NCBI GenBank assembly: GCA_038380795.1 | Contig: CM076259.1 | Span: 79,333,224-79,397,223 of the forward strand | Length of the DNA: 64,000 nt | Reading direction: 5' to 3' | DNA from: Pyrocephalus nanus | Lineage: Eukaryota; Chordata; Aves; Passeriformes; Tyrannidae | Part shown: positions 12,311 through 23,817 of the stretch, piece after piece | Numbering within the stretch: the first letter of the stretch is position 1 | Layout: every line of letters starts with the position of its first letter | Program-made: the position numbers and the translations under genes | Notes under the pieces: generated by a model | What the model was told of the DNA's origin: nothing | Databases searched by the model: none | Seen by the model: the letters and a program-made list of their open reading frames with translations, nothing else

Positions 12311-12680
12311 GCCTATTCTGAATATGTATTCTGCAACTCATATGTACTCCTATCACACTGTTCTATGTAGGTACAGTTGCCTCTTAAAAGTAAAGTAAAT
12401 GAAAATTTGTTATATTGAAAATGAAAATATGTCACTTTGAGGATGAAAATTCTGTCTACTATTCGAAATCACTGTTTAGAACAGATTACGCTGTCACACA
12501 TGGTATTCATTGAATTTAACTGCTTTTATAGAAGTGGGAAACCTGAAGGTCAACTGACTTGAAAAATTATCTATGCTATGCAGCAGCTTGGTCTCAGCCA
12601 AAGATGTTTGGACAATGTCAACAAAGTAATTAAAGTTTTAATACAGTAAATACAAACAAAGCAGTGGTATGAACAAAAAT

Positions 12681-12692
12681 TTTATTTTTATT
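12681..12692 (-). terminator. FGF14: Candidate distal FGF14 poly(A) signal (two AATAAA)
   Basis: On the - strand two adjacent AATAAA hexamers (12687-12692, then 12681-12686) are followed by T/GT-rich sequence ending in a TTTGTTTGTATT stretch, a good layout for a cleavage site. It would give a 3' UTR of about 6.6 kb. It is only one of several AATAAA motifs in the interval. Confidence 0.35.
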
Positions 12693-13924
12693 TTCCAATG
12701 GTGAAATGCTGCTCAGTGTGAAATTCACATTGAGTAATGAATGATGCACAACTATTGGGACTTCCCTAACTTATTTACATATGAGTCTCTTAATTTTTTG
12801 TACACGTAGATTTGGCAGCCCTTGAATTCTTTAGAGCAAAAAGAAGAAATATACATTTTAGTTTCAAAAGTGTTTACATTTTGTGAAATCATGATTGAGT
12901 GAGAAAACTGATTAAATGGCTGAAAAATACTTCTTTTAGATACCAAACTGTAACACTGGCGTTTAGGTGCCAAGGTCCTAAAAAGAGGTACATGATTCAG
13001 AAATAATGGAACTACGTATCAACCAAATTTCCATTATTAGTCTAGAAATTAGTTTTCTTTTAGAAAGGACAGTTTGGGAATAGGAAAATACAATGCTACA
13101 GAACATGTAATAGAATGCAAAATTTCAAATTTATTTAATTGCCTTATTATTGCCCCTTCCCATGTAGCTTGTTCTCTCACTTACCAATTATTTTTTTTAG
13201 TTAGCCTGTATTATTTCTTTCTAAAAAAGAAGCCTGTGAAACCCATGTACTCAGGGAGCATAATCACCAAACATCCAATATATTTATATGTTATGCAGAT
13301 AAATAATGAGACATACATCCCAAAGCTGTTAGCTGCTCTCTTATTAGATAATCAAAAGATCAAGCAGAGTTCTAAAATATATTGATACAGTATAAAGCCT
13401 CTTCAAAGTAAAACTCACCTTGAAATTTAGTTTATATACTTGTAACTCCTAAACTCCATGGAACTGAACAGAAATATTTTCTTAAGTTTTAGCATATATG
13501 CATTTTGCCAGCCCTGGTGTCTGGAGAGCACAGATTGTTGCTTTTATTTATATTTACGAATACTGCTGACCTGAATCACCTTATAATCAGTGGGGTTTTT
13601 TGCATATACGCTTGTCTGCTGGAAACAGTGAGGGATACAAAGTTTTCTTTTATTTTCTTCCATTTGTATTTAGTACTGTAAGAAGAAAATATTAGATAAT
13701 CAAAACCCTTATCTAGTGTCAGTAGATGCTTTTGACTTGTTTCATGGCATCATAAACAGATTTATATATACTGTAGACCAGCTGTGGTATTTCAGGTGCT
13801 CATTCATATATAAAAGAACAATTCTTTAGATGGTTGCAGAGTCGTATTTGATGCATTTTACTTTATAATTTGCTTTAATTTTAAATTTATATACTTAAAG
13901 AGTTTAAGGTAATTCTTATTTCTA

Positions 13925-13949
13925 GTTTGTTTGTTTGTTTGTTTGTTTT
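13925..13949. repeat. (GTTT)6 microsatellite
   Basis: Six GTTT units are followed by extra Ts, within the probable FGF14 3' UTR (as AAAC repeats on the transcribed strand). Confidence 0.9.
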
Positions 13950-15330
13950 TAAAAAAACCCAATCAACTCCTACATTTTGACTGCTGGACAAATTATTTCA
14001 AAAAGTGTTATCCAAGTTGTTTTTTAGAATTACATATGGACAAAAAAGAATGTCTACAACAGTTACTCTCAGTGTTTCATTAAAATGCAATTATCAAACA
14101 AAATGGTGCAATTAGTGTAAAGTATTAACTAAGACTACTAAAAATGTAATGTACACATTATTTTTTTCAATTTTTATTCTGTGTCTTATAATGTTGCTTG
14201 AACATTTCCCCTGCTCTTCATGCTGAGGTAACTGGTGGTGTAACACCCATCAGGTCTGTTTTGTGGCTAATTTCCTCTCTAAAAAAAATAAGATTGGAAG
14301 GAATAAGATTATTATTCCACATATGTGAATGTAATAGCTGTAATATCAAATTGTTATTTTACACCTCATTCCCTATGATGGGAATTCTAGATACATAAAC
14401 TGTAAAAGCAGGAAGAGGCATAAGGAATTGAAACTTACTGCTTGATTCTTTAAAGCTAGTAACTATAAAAACTGGCTCCCAGGCTTGTGACAAAAGGCAA
14501 AACCAAATTGGATAAATGAGGATTTTTTACTGATTTTTTACTGATTAGACTGATAAACCTTATAAAAAACATAATGGCCTTGCTTTCTTATGAGAGAAAG
14601 AACACAATCCAGAAGTGTGCTGAATGCTTCTACAATAGGCTTGCAGGATAATGCCTACTGTATATAAGTTATCTGTAATATCAGCTATAAAACAGCTGTG
14701 GATTGATTTGCTTCTATAAATTATTAACCTGCTTGAGATCCTTTTTTTCAGTGGCCATACTCTCTTTTAGAAACATGCAGATGAACATTTAATCATGTAC
14801 CTGCTCTCACTTTTCTGATGCTTTGCCCATTGCTTCTTTGCAGAATGACATCTCACTTTGTAGCTAAATGATACAGCTATGTGATACTGGGATGAAGAAA
14901 GCTAAGTTGAATATTTCTGTGACTAGGTAACAGAACAAAAATTTCATTACAACTTTAAAAATAAGTCATAGCATTTGCATTAGTCATCACCAAAAAAAAC
15001 CCTGTTATTAAATGTTTTAGAATGCATTGCACAGAATATGAATTTATCTAAAGGATCATTTAAAAGAAAGAGAACCTTCTCATTTAGTCTAATTTTACTT
15101 GCATTCCCAATTGAATGGAGCTGAATAATTTCTTCTTCATACCAATAAACAGAAGGATCAGCAAGACACACTTTTACTGCATGGACCAAACTGCCTGATT
15201 TCATACCTCATTGCTTAAACTAGTATTAAATCAAGACAAAAAGTTTCCCTACATATATATATAAAGCCAGAGTTCTTAATGTTGCTTTAGATATATTCCA
15301 TAGTCAAAGTGAACACCTTTACTTTATGGT

Positions 15331-15351
15331 GGGGAGGGAGAGTGGGGAGGG
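15331..15351 (+). other. G-quadruplex motif (+) / C-rich tract (-)
   Basis: Four runs of three or four Gs separated by loops of 1, 5 and 1 bases satisfy the standard G3+N1-7 quadruplex rule on the + strand. If FGF14's 3' UTR covers this position, its RNA has the complementary CCCTCCCC-type tract, a typical poly(C)-binding-protein target. It is isolated in otherwise AT-rich sequence. Confidence 0.7.
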
Positions 15352-17009
15352 AAGGAGAGTTTTAGTAAGAATCAACATGACTGTACCAGTTAAAGTTTAT
15401 GAAAATGACAGTATATTAAAAAGTCATTTGAGAATGGCTAAAACCCCCAGCAAGTTAAGCAAAGGCTGTGTTATGTGAACCACAAAGCACTTAAAAGGAG
15501 CTAGAGCCCCTTCTATAGGCTCTATCACGTGAGAAATCTCATAAGGATTCTTGTGTATTTATAAAATTTTTGAAGTACAACAAAATGGTGCTTTGTTGAA
15601 GTAGTTCATATCTACTGAAAACTGGATTTCTAAAACTGTGCAGGTGTGACTGATTTTGCCAAATAGAACTGTAGCTGAAATACGGATTAAAAAAAAAGAA
15701 AAGAAAAGGAAAGAGATAATGACTATGTGTAGTGTTAACATATAAAATGGTAAGATGAGGTTAGATTGCTGTGCAAACAGTCTCTCAGAGATTAGAGAAA
15801 ACCCAGAAGAATAAAATACAAAGCAAGCATGCAAAAGATTTGGAAGGCTGCAGATTCACAGACAGCTGCACATGTAAGTACAAAACCCCCAGTCTATAAA
15901 TACAAATTGATTCCATCAGGTTTACTATACAGTACTTTAGTAGTAACAGACAGTTGAAAACATCTTTCACTTAAAAGCAAAATGAATTTTAGAGGGAAGG
16001 AAATGGTAAAGTCTCATCCTGGAAAACAGCAAGAGAGGTATTATATTAAGGAGCTAAAATTTTCTTTGGCATGGTAAAGGGGGAGAACTGAGTTTGCCAA
16101 CCTATTTACATGAAGTTTCACCATCCTGTGGGCAGTGCAATGATGTTTTGCACAGTCTACTTCTTACATAAACTTTTTTGTTGGTTTTGTATATGCCTTC
16201 ATAGAAATGCTTTATTCATAATTTTGAACCTGTGTATACATCAAATAAGAATAAACAAACTGTACAATGCAAACTCTTTGCATATATGTATGTAAATTTA
16301 GTAATACTGACCAACAGTTCTTTGACAGATACAACCTACAACATGCAGTTCATCCTTGCCATCCTCTTTCCATGCAACAGATGAGACAAGACAAAATAAA
16401 AGGGACGAAAGAAAGCACAAACACAACTTTTTTATGTTTAAACAAAATGTAATAATAAAAAAAATTAGGACATCTATTCATCGGATTAAACATACATAAG
16501 AATTTAGCCCACAGCAACAAAATCAGAAAACAATAATTTTAAAAAATGCTGTATTTCCAGTATGCACTAACAACTTACAGAAATTAAATCTGGCCTTAAT
16601 TATAGCCTCCCGAAGTGGTTCACAGATCATAGTTACTCAGGATCAAAAGGTTAGTGTTGAAAACAATACTTATATAGGATCAGGCCATGAACCAGAATCT
16701 CCTTCCTTGGCTCAGCCAGGTTTCTAGCCCTGTCTCTCCTCAGGCTTTTACACTGGGGGAGTAAAAAGACAGCTGGATGGGACATGAACCTGTGTATTCA
16801 CTCCTCATGAGTCAGGTGAGAGAGAATGTAGCCTTCAGCTGTATTGTCTAACTTGAAATATTGTGAAGTGCTCCTCTTATAATTGTAGGAAGGCCTGGGG
16901 CTGTCCCTGGGACCCAGCTGATGGTACAGCATCATGGCTCCTGCCTCTCATGAATCCTCCAGGTGCAGAGCAAGCCCCCAGCTCATCATGTGAGTTGCTT
17001 TGGTTTTGC

Positions 17010-17028
17010 TTTTTTTTTTTTTTTTTTT
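17010..17028. repeat. T19 homopolymer
   Basis: Nineteen uninterrupted Ts on the + strand (A-run on the FGF14-sense strand). No retroposon body was recognised next to it. Confidence 0.9.
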
Positions 17029-18331
17029 CTCAGGGATAGTGCACAAATCCCACTGAACCAGATGGGATGAGAAGGGCACACCAAAGTTTTTAAGAAAGTG
17101 GTGTTTCCCCATGCACACTTATTTAGTGCTAGCAGACAAGGGCACAGTCTAAGTCAAAGTTTCTTTACATTTTTATCACAGTTTTAGATTAGGTTTGTAT
17201 TTTTTTTTCCCCTACATGGATAGAGGGCTTCATGCTTAACTTATTCCCTCCCTAGAAAGACCCAACATCAAGCATTAGCTTGCTGTTCTTATAGCACATA
17301 TACAAAAGGAAGTCTGACTTACAGAAAAAATAAAAGTTTATCTAGAATTTAGCAGCTTTACAGTAGCCTCCTTGAAGAGTGCACTAAATGTTTCTTATAA
17401 AAACAGAACACATTTGAAAACTAGTATGAAGAGTTCATTCAGACTGAATCAGTTGTTCAGCTGAGCAGACAGGGAGTTTGAAAGAACCATCAGCCTCTCT
17501 TAGGGACTTCAGCACAAAGATGTGATAAAACAAATTGACAGAAATACAGCGCTAAAAAGGGAACGGATGGTTTCCTCTTTTTGTCTTTAAATATCAAGGT
17601 AACAGCAAGAGGCCACATAATTTTCCAGACTGAGATACAGTTTGATCTTTGCTGCCATTTCTGAGAAATAAATTCCATCTTAAGAATACAGAGAGTGCCC
17701 ATATTTTTAATCCTCTGAAAGCCTGTGACTAAACATGCAAAAACTTCAGTGGCACCTCTGTGGCATTCTCTAAATCTTCCCTTCCCCATGCCCACTTCAC
17801 CCCACAACATTGGCTTAATTGTTCACAAGTGAGAAACTCAAAGGGTTAATGTTGTTTCTGGTAATATGATCCAAGGCTTCAATTTTATAATGTTTTTGAT
17901 TTCTTCTAGATTGATGTAGGAGAAAGTACAGTATATAGAGATCAAGGCAAGGCACCTTCAATCTAGCAATTTGGTGGGCATGTTATCCTCGGAAGCTGGG
18001 TGGAGGTACATACCGGGATATCAGTGAAATACATAGGACCGGACTTTGCATGCTTAGCTAAAAATAAAAATAAACTTTTGTAATATGTCCAGTTTTAAAA
18101 TTTATTTTTTTTAAACACCAGAAATATTAAACTATAATTTGTAACTACCCTTTGCATTGGTGCTGCAAAAAAGAACACAACAACATCCTTGCCCATGCTT
18201 TGCTAAGTAAGTGTGGAATTCAGCCAAAAATAACAATGGCATTAAGTTCAGTTCCTTAAAAACAGGAAAGGATTATATTTGAAATGGATTTAGGTAGCAC
18301 GATTCTGATTAGTCTTACTTATTTTTTTTTT

Positions 18332-18337
18332 TTTATT
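18332..18337 (-). terminator. FGF14: Candidate proximal FGF14 poly(A) signal
   Basis: The first AATAAA I found on the - strand after the FGF14 stop, 974 nt beyond the coding end (19306). It is followed by an A-rich run, which makes it less certain because A-rich genomic sequence mimics such sites. Use of this site would give a short 3' UTR isoform. A second candidate lies at 18101-18106. Confidence 0.3.
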
Positions 18338-19305
18338 GGTAGTGGTTATTTTTCAAACAATGAAGATTTAGTAGATGAAAAATGAGCCTTAATTCAGGCC
18401 TACAAGGCCTACAAAATTCTTTGGACCCACTTTCCCAAAAGTGAGTGGGTCTTGCTCGCTGGGCAAGGCAAATGTTACCATTACCAGTAAGCCTGTGATA
18501 TGTATAAAACACACACACAAAAAGAAACTATAGGGGGATGCCAAACACGTGTTTCATAAAACTCCCCGTTGGTTGTGTTTGACACTCTTCCCTCCACTAT
18601 AATGCCAACCTCAGAAGCACAGTATCTTTTACTAAAGAGTATTCACATTTAATCAATATTGTAAGCCAGAGACAACGATCCTATTCTTTATAGATATAAT
18701 TTGTAATAATAGATTTTCGAAGGCTTCCTGATTCCCTGATTGCTTTCAAAACTAAGCCACCGGCAACACTTAAGTCATAGAGAAACACAATCCCTGCAAA
18801 AGGTCACAAACAGTGGAGCGAGCAGCCTTATAAAAAAGGGAAGAAGAGAAATTCATAATAGCACAGGTTTACAGCATCTAACTAGAAATTACTTGATTAT
18901 TTGTGTGCTACAAAATAGAACTTAAACACATGGATTTTGCTGAAAGTGGACTCAAAAAGGGATTATGGGCAATTGTCAGCAGGCAAGGTATCAAGTGTAC
19001 TTGTGAAGTATGTCATTCACATGAAGTGTCACAGTCACAGAAAAGATATTAAAAAGGCATTCCAATATCTGGTAGGGCATTCCATGGTCTGAGTTTAGCT
19101 GGTTCATCCAGGTGTCTTCTTGTTTTGGGTAGAGCTACATGTTGAGATTTATCCACTTGCAACAACTCAGTTCAGAAACAGCAACGGGCAAGTTGGTGAC
19201 TTGCCGCAAGCTGATCCACAGACACAGCCGAGAGGAAGTCTGGCAAGGATAAATCACTCAACTGTACTCGGGATTCAGTAAGTCACAACACCTGTGAGGA
19301 TCTGG

Positions 19306-19442
19306 CTATGTCGTCTTGCTCTTGTTAACTGGTTTGCCGCCATTCATTATTGCAGATGCACTTGTGCTTTTACTTGGAGTTACCCCAGCCTTTGGCACTG
19401 TTTCTCCGATATCATGCAAAGATGGTTCTCGATACATGGCAA
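19306..19442 (-). CDS. FGF14: FGF14, terminal coding exon with stop
   Basis: FGF14 (FHF4) is a non-secreted FGF-family protein that binds the C-terminal tails of voltage-gated sodium channels and tunes neuronal excitability at the axon initial segment. Reading the - strand, the exon follows a CCCCTCAG acceptor, completes a split valine codon and encodes AMYREPSLHDIGETVPKAGV, then a Ser/Thr-rich tail ending AIMNGGKPVNKSKTT and TAG (19306-19308). The NGGKPVNKSKTT ending is specific to FGF14; FGF12 and FGF13 have different tails. Compared with human as remembered, an Ile replaces Val after HD and Ala replaces Pro before GV. The tail lies after the beta-trefoil core and is expected to be flexible. 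The exon gives 44 full codons plus the split valine. Confidence 0.97.
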
Positions 19443-21916
19443 CTGAGGGGAGAGAAGAGAAAGGGAGAAGCACCTTTAAGAATGTATCACATGTAAGGTA
19501 TCATCTCAAATAATTACCTACGATAACCAACATTGTAAGATGTTTCTCTTGCATACCAGGGAAACTATTTATTTTGACAGACACTTGTTCTGCATCATGG
19601 ATAGGTTTGCTTGACCCTCCAAAATTCTCACTTCTTCATTTCACTTAAAAACACAGTGGGAAACTACATGCTTGCTTGTTTGATGGATACTATAAATTTT
19701 TTGAAATTAAAAGCTACTGTTCTGTCTTTGCATAAGGTAAACACTCCAAAACATACATGTATATACACATATGTAGATATATACACCCCTTAAACAAACA
19801 TGCAAGCTTTTAGAAGTAAAATATGATGAGACATTGTATTTTAAAAATGGTCTCATACAATACAATTGTCTAGACTTGTGTTCTTTTTTAGTCATATTTG
19901 AGAGACTAGGCTAGGATCCAGTTCTACAAAGTTATGTGTACATCAGTCTCCCAAATCTAAGAAACTTGGCTATGATCTCTTCAGTTGTATCTTGAAGAAA
20001 TATCTGGGAGATGTGGAGAGTATATAGGAGGTCTGAGGTTTTTTCTTCCTCCTTTCCAAAAATATATGTAGTAACCACTGATCTCCACTGAAGGTAGAAG
20101 CACAGAAAACTCCAGATTGAACTAATAACTGAATTCTTAGAAGAATTAAAGGTTTGCCCCCGAGCTTCAGTTCCTATCTAACCACTTCAAATCCTTTGAG
20201 AAAAATACATGTATTCAATTACACAGTTCCAGCATTAAGCTGCCTTAATGATTAATGCTCTTGGATAATTCAATTTCATTTTCCATGTCACTGAATCAGG
20301 TAATATTTCCACTTATACCTAACTTCAGTAGCATTTATTTATATCAGAGCAATGTTAAAAGAGATGTCAAAGCAGTCAAAGGAATTAATCATCACACTAT
20401 GACTTTGGGACTGGCTGTGTGTTGCCATAGAGAGCACAATCCCTTCATCCCTTGGCTAATTAGAGTAGGAGGTTGGAACATCAAAGTACTGACCTTGATC
20501 CTCAATGGTGTGAAGTTTCATAATAAATATAAAGGGCCCCATAGCATCATTAACTAATCAAATACTTGTTCTAACATTTCCAGTGACATAATCTACATCC
20601 TTTTATGGCTTCTAGAAGACTGAAATTAAATGTCTTCTTTAGAGTACATAAGACTGGTTATGATCTATGTCTTCAGAGTGCCCCATAACTGTGTTTAGGG
20701 CACTTAGTTGATTAATTAAAAGAGCATGATGAAACAACACTGTGACCTACAAAATTATTAAGTTGAACAACATGAGATAGAACTATAAAGCAAGGAATTA
20801 TATAAAAGAGTTGTCATATTTGATGATTCTTATAGGCAATATAAATCAAGTAATTTCTATTTATTTTCTAAGCTATTTGATAGTCTGATAATCCAAACAT
20901 TATTGAAAAAGAGTAACTTCTTTCCTAATCCATACTAGTTTGCATTTCTTTTAAAAATTCAATGGCTTTCCCTCTTCACATAATTTAATATAAAGGAACC
21001 AAGATATAAGGTATTAATATTGTTGAGAGCTCATGGAATTACTGGAAGGTTCCACAAGACAAGGAAAGCAAGAAGGCATCAATCTGAGTTCAAATATGAA
21101 GTTAAAACTTGAGTTATTCTGATTCTTTCTTTATGATGAAACTAAAATATTTAACAAACTGATCCTCTAATCAAAAATTTACTCAGGCGTGTGTTCAGAT
21201 GTTAAGTAATGAGATAACTTTCAGAATGACTAAGGCTATGTGTAGCAATAAGAACAATAAAATTTGGAGTGCCATCAGGACAAGAAGTGAAAGACATCAT
21301 AGATACCATAAAGGCTTGCAGAATGCATAGAATAAGACAAAAGTTCCAAGATATAAATAGATGCATTTTTCAGAGAACGTGTGACATTATTTTAGTGTGC
21401 AAGGTTACTGTTATTTGCTTCTATCTTGGTTTAAAGGCCAACTTACAAAAGTTATGCACATTACACCAACTGGCAAAGTAACACAGCATGATTTATTTTA
21501 TAAAGAGACCTTCGTGTTTTGTGTTAGAAAGCTTTTACTTTGAAATGCTGACATTTCATCCATTCCCTATATAACTCCCGATTATCCTACATTATTTCAT
21601 TCTATTTTCTCAATGCAAGACTCACAACAGCTTTTGTCCCTACCAACAGAATATTTTAAAAGCAGCACAATGTACTTTCACAAAAAATTTCTTTTCTTAT
21701 AATGACCTCTTAATCCCTGGAAAAATGTTTTTTACATATGCCCTTTCTATCACCACTATGCTGAACCACAAAACTGCTTCATGAATCTCTAGGACTGTCA
21801 TTAGTAATGGCCCCTGTGCAAGACACACACATTCAGAAAGGGCATTTTAGAAACCATTCCCTTTTCTTGTGAGATTTATAGGAGGGAGGATCTACCAGCA
21901 ATGGACTGAGACTCAC
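19443..21916 (-). other. FGF14: FGF14 last intron (2.5 kb)
   Basis: On the - strand it runs from a consensus GTGAGT donor (21911-21916) to a CCCCTCAG acceptor (19443-19450). No gene was recognised inside. The open frames at 20255-20557 and 21269-21481 are chance-sized; the former overlaps a patch discussed as a possible conserved element. Confidence 0.92.
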
Positions 21917-22115
21917 CTTCCAATGGCTTGGGTAGAAAATGAGCTGCTGGTTTTGTTTTCTTCACTCTGTTTCCTTTCATGACCTGCCCTTCTTTGTTCA
22001 GCCCCAAGAACCAGGCCCTCCCGGACTCCTGTTGTCTGTAGAGCATGGATGAGTAGATTACATAATAATTTTCAAAAACGGACTCCTTGAATTTGCACTC
22101 TGGTGTAAAAAGTTC
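21917..22115 (-). CDS. FGF14: FGF14, second-last coding exon (FGF core, 199 nt)
   Basis: This exon has the 199-nt size typical of the fourth exon of the FHF genes. It encodes 66 residues, starting [20 protein letters not shown] and ending HFLPKPLE plus one base of the next valine. This is the C-terminal half of the FGF beta-trefoil. It includes the [20 protein letters not shown] stretch shared by FHFs, and the FLPK/PLEV segment implicated in FGF14 dimerisation and sodium-channel contact. The acceptor is TTCCCACAG (phase 0) and the donor is GTGAGT (phase 1). One difference from the human protein as I remember it is Val for Ala in the GQ-x-MKG motif. The PLEV valine is split across the intron. 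No signal peptide is expected, since FHFs are cytosolic. No break is seen. Confidence 0.97.
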
Positions 22116-23786
22116 CTGTGGGAAGAAAAGTAAATGTTAAATGGTATCTCTAAAGTGGGGCTTCTGTTTTGTTAATTTGCAAATACCTCCTGATAAGTTT
22201 AATATGTGACTTATAATAAGCTTCTGCTTTGAGAACAGGAGTTCTGACTTCCTCTGGAAGACCTCCAGGTGAACTTCCCATGGATGCCTCAGTTTTCCCA
22301 TCTGGGCAACAGCGATAGTACATGTTCAAAGTAGAAAGGAAGCTATATAGGCATAAAAACACTGTTTAAAATACAGGAAAAATTATTATTATGCCTATTT
22401 CTTTTCAGATAGGGTATCCTTATAAAGATTAAGAAAGTCTATGCTAAAATAGCCTTAATGAGATAACAGTTGTTCTAATACAGTGAATGCAGCAAACTTC
22501 CTCTGGTTTACAACAACTAATTTTGAAGCTCAAAATGCTGCTACTAATGTTAAGATATATACCATTCCCTGGAATTCACATGGCCTGAAACACCACAGAA
22601 AAATACTCTTTTGATGTACAAATTTCTAGAAAAAGAAAAATAATTCCTATTGACATTCTCAGCATTCATTCCACAAGAGGAATGTTTTTCAGAAGTCACA
22701 TTCAGTAACAGCAGTTGTCCTAAAACTCTCTCTATAAGTTAATCTAAACACAAACTTCTGCAGTCCAGTAGCAAAATAATAATTTAAACATAGATACATA
22801 TTTTAATAACACACGGAACTGACAAAATAAACAGTGTGGACATACACTGAGATAGAGATTATCAAATTCTTTGTAAAAAACCAGCAAGTTAATAAGCAAA
22901 TAAAAATACATTTAAAATATCACAAGAAAATAAAATTCTGTGTGATGTGATTTTCTGTCTGTGGACTCATCTGCTGAAACCTGTAGAAGAAATGAGACAT
23001 AAGAGAAGGAGGTAGCTGCGGAAAAGAGGAAAAAGCTTAACTTACCTTGCTAAGCTTTCAGAACGCAAAGTTCTCAGCCCTGAATAGTCTTTTTATATTT
23101 CTTTTGGTTATCTTTCCCAAGCAGTAAAAAAATCTGGAAACATCATATCTTTTCACTTCTCCATTCACAGTGCTTTTTATTCATTTCTTTTTGTTCCTGG
23201 CCCCATGCAGTACTGAGTTAACACTCAGCAGGCAACCTGTTTTCAAGGTCTCTATGCCATCCCCAGCTGCCTATATATTGTAAGAATTTCACAGCTCTTG
23301 CTGTCACAGATTTCCTTTCTGGAAATCAAAGCCCTTAAAGATACAGTTCCCCATACCAGAAAGCACAGATGAAAGACTTTTCTGAATATGCAATAAATGT
23401 CACTAAGTGCACAACCAAGTTCTTATAACATGATGGAGTACACAATATTTGTACTACCATGGCTTCAGTTACCACCAGTAAGCAAAGCTATCTTGATGAA
23501 CACCAGGCACACTATTAGCATTCTCAATTATGGAGCATCTTTAAACCTCAGATAAAAAGAATTAATGTATTTTATGCAGTGACAGACCAAAAGCAATTGC
23601 TGGAGCATTTGGGAAACAATCTGTGAGCCTTCCCTAAAATAAATTGCTTTGGCTGTGTAAGCCAGTACACTTAGTGTCTATAGGTCACACTCATTCACAG
23701 GATGCAAAAAGAATTTTCTGATATGTGTAATGGGCGTCTTTTCACACTACAGCTTTTTTACCCCCTATGTGCACAACTGCATATAT

Positions 23787-23814
<28 letters not shown>
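23787..23814. repeat. (ATAG)7 / GATA microsatellite
   Basis: Seven perfect ATAG units are flanked by AT and AC dinucleotide stretches (about 23781-23837). It lies in the FGF14 intron and is probably length-polymorphic. Confidence 0.95.

Positions 23815-23817
<3 letters not shown>

Larger units (their letters stand above)
12311..19305 (-). other. FGF14: Inter-gene tail region; probable FGF14 3' UTR(s)
   Basis: About 7 kb separates the end of ITGBL1 from the FGF14 stop. It is AT-rich and has no recognisable gene; open frames here are all below 110 residues and unlike known proteins. FGF14 transcripts in mammals are known to carry long 3' UTRs, so part or all of this may be transcribed from the - strand. 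AATAAA signals on that strand (TTTATT as written) occur at 18332, 18101, 16211, 13543 and 12681/12687. A GTTT microsatellite (13925-13949), a G4/C-rich tract (15331-15351) and a T19 run (17010-17028) lie inside. The true end cannot be fixed from sequence alone. Confidence 0.45.
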
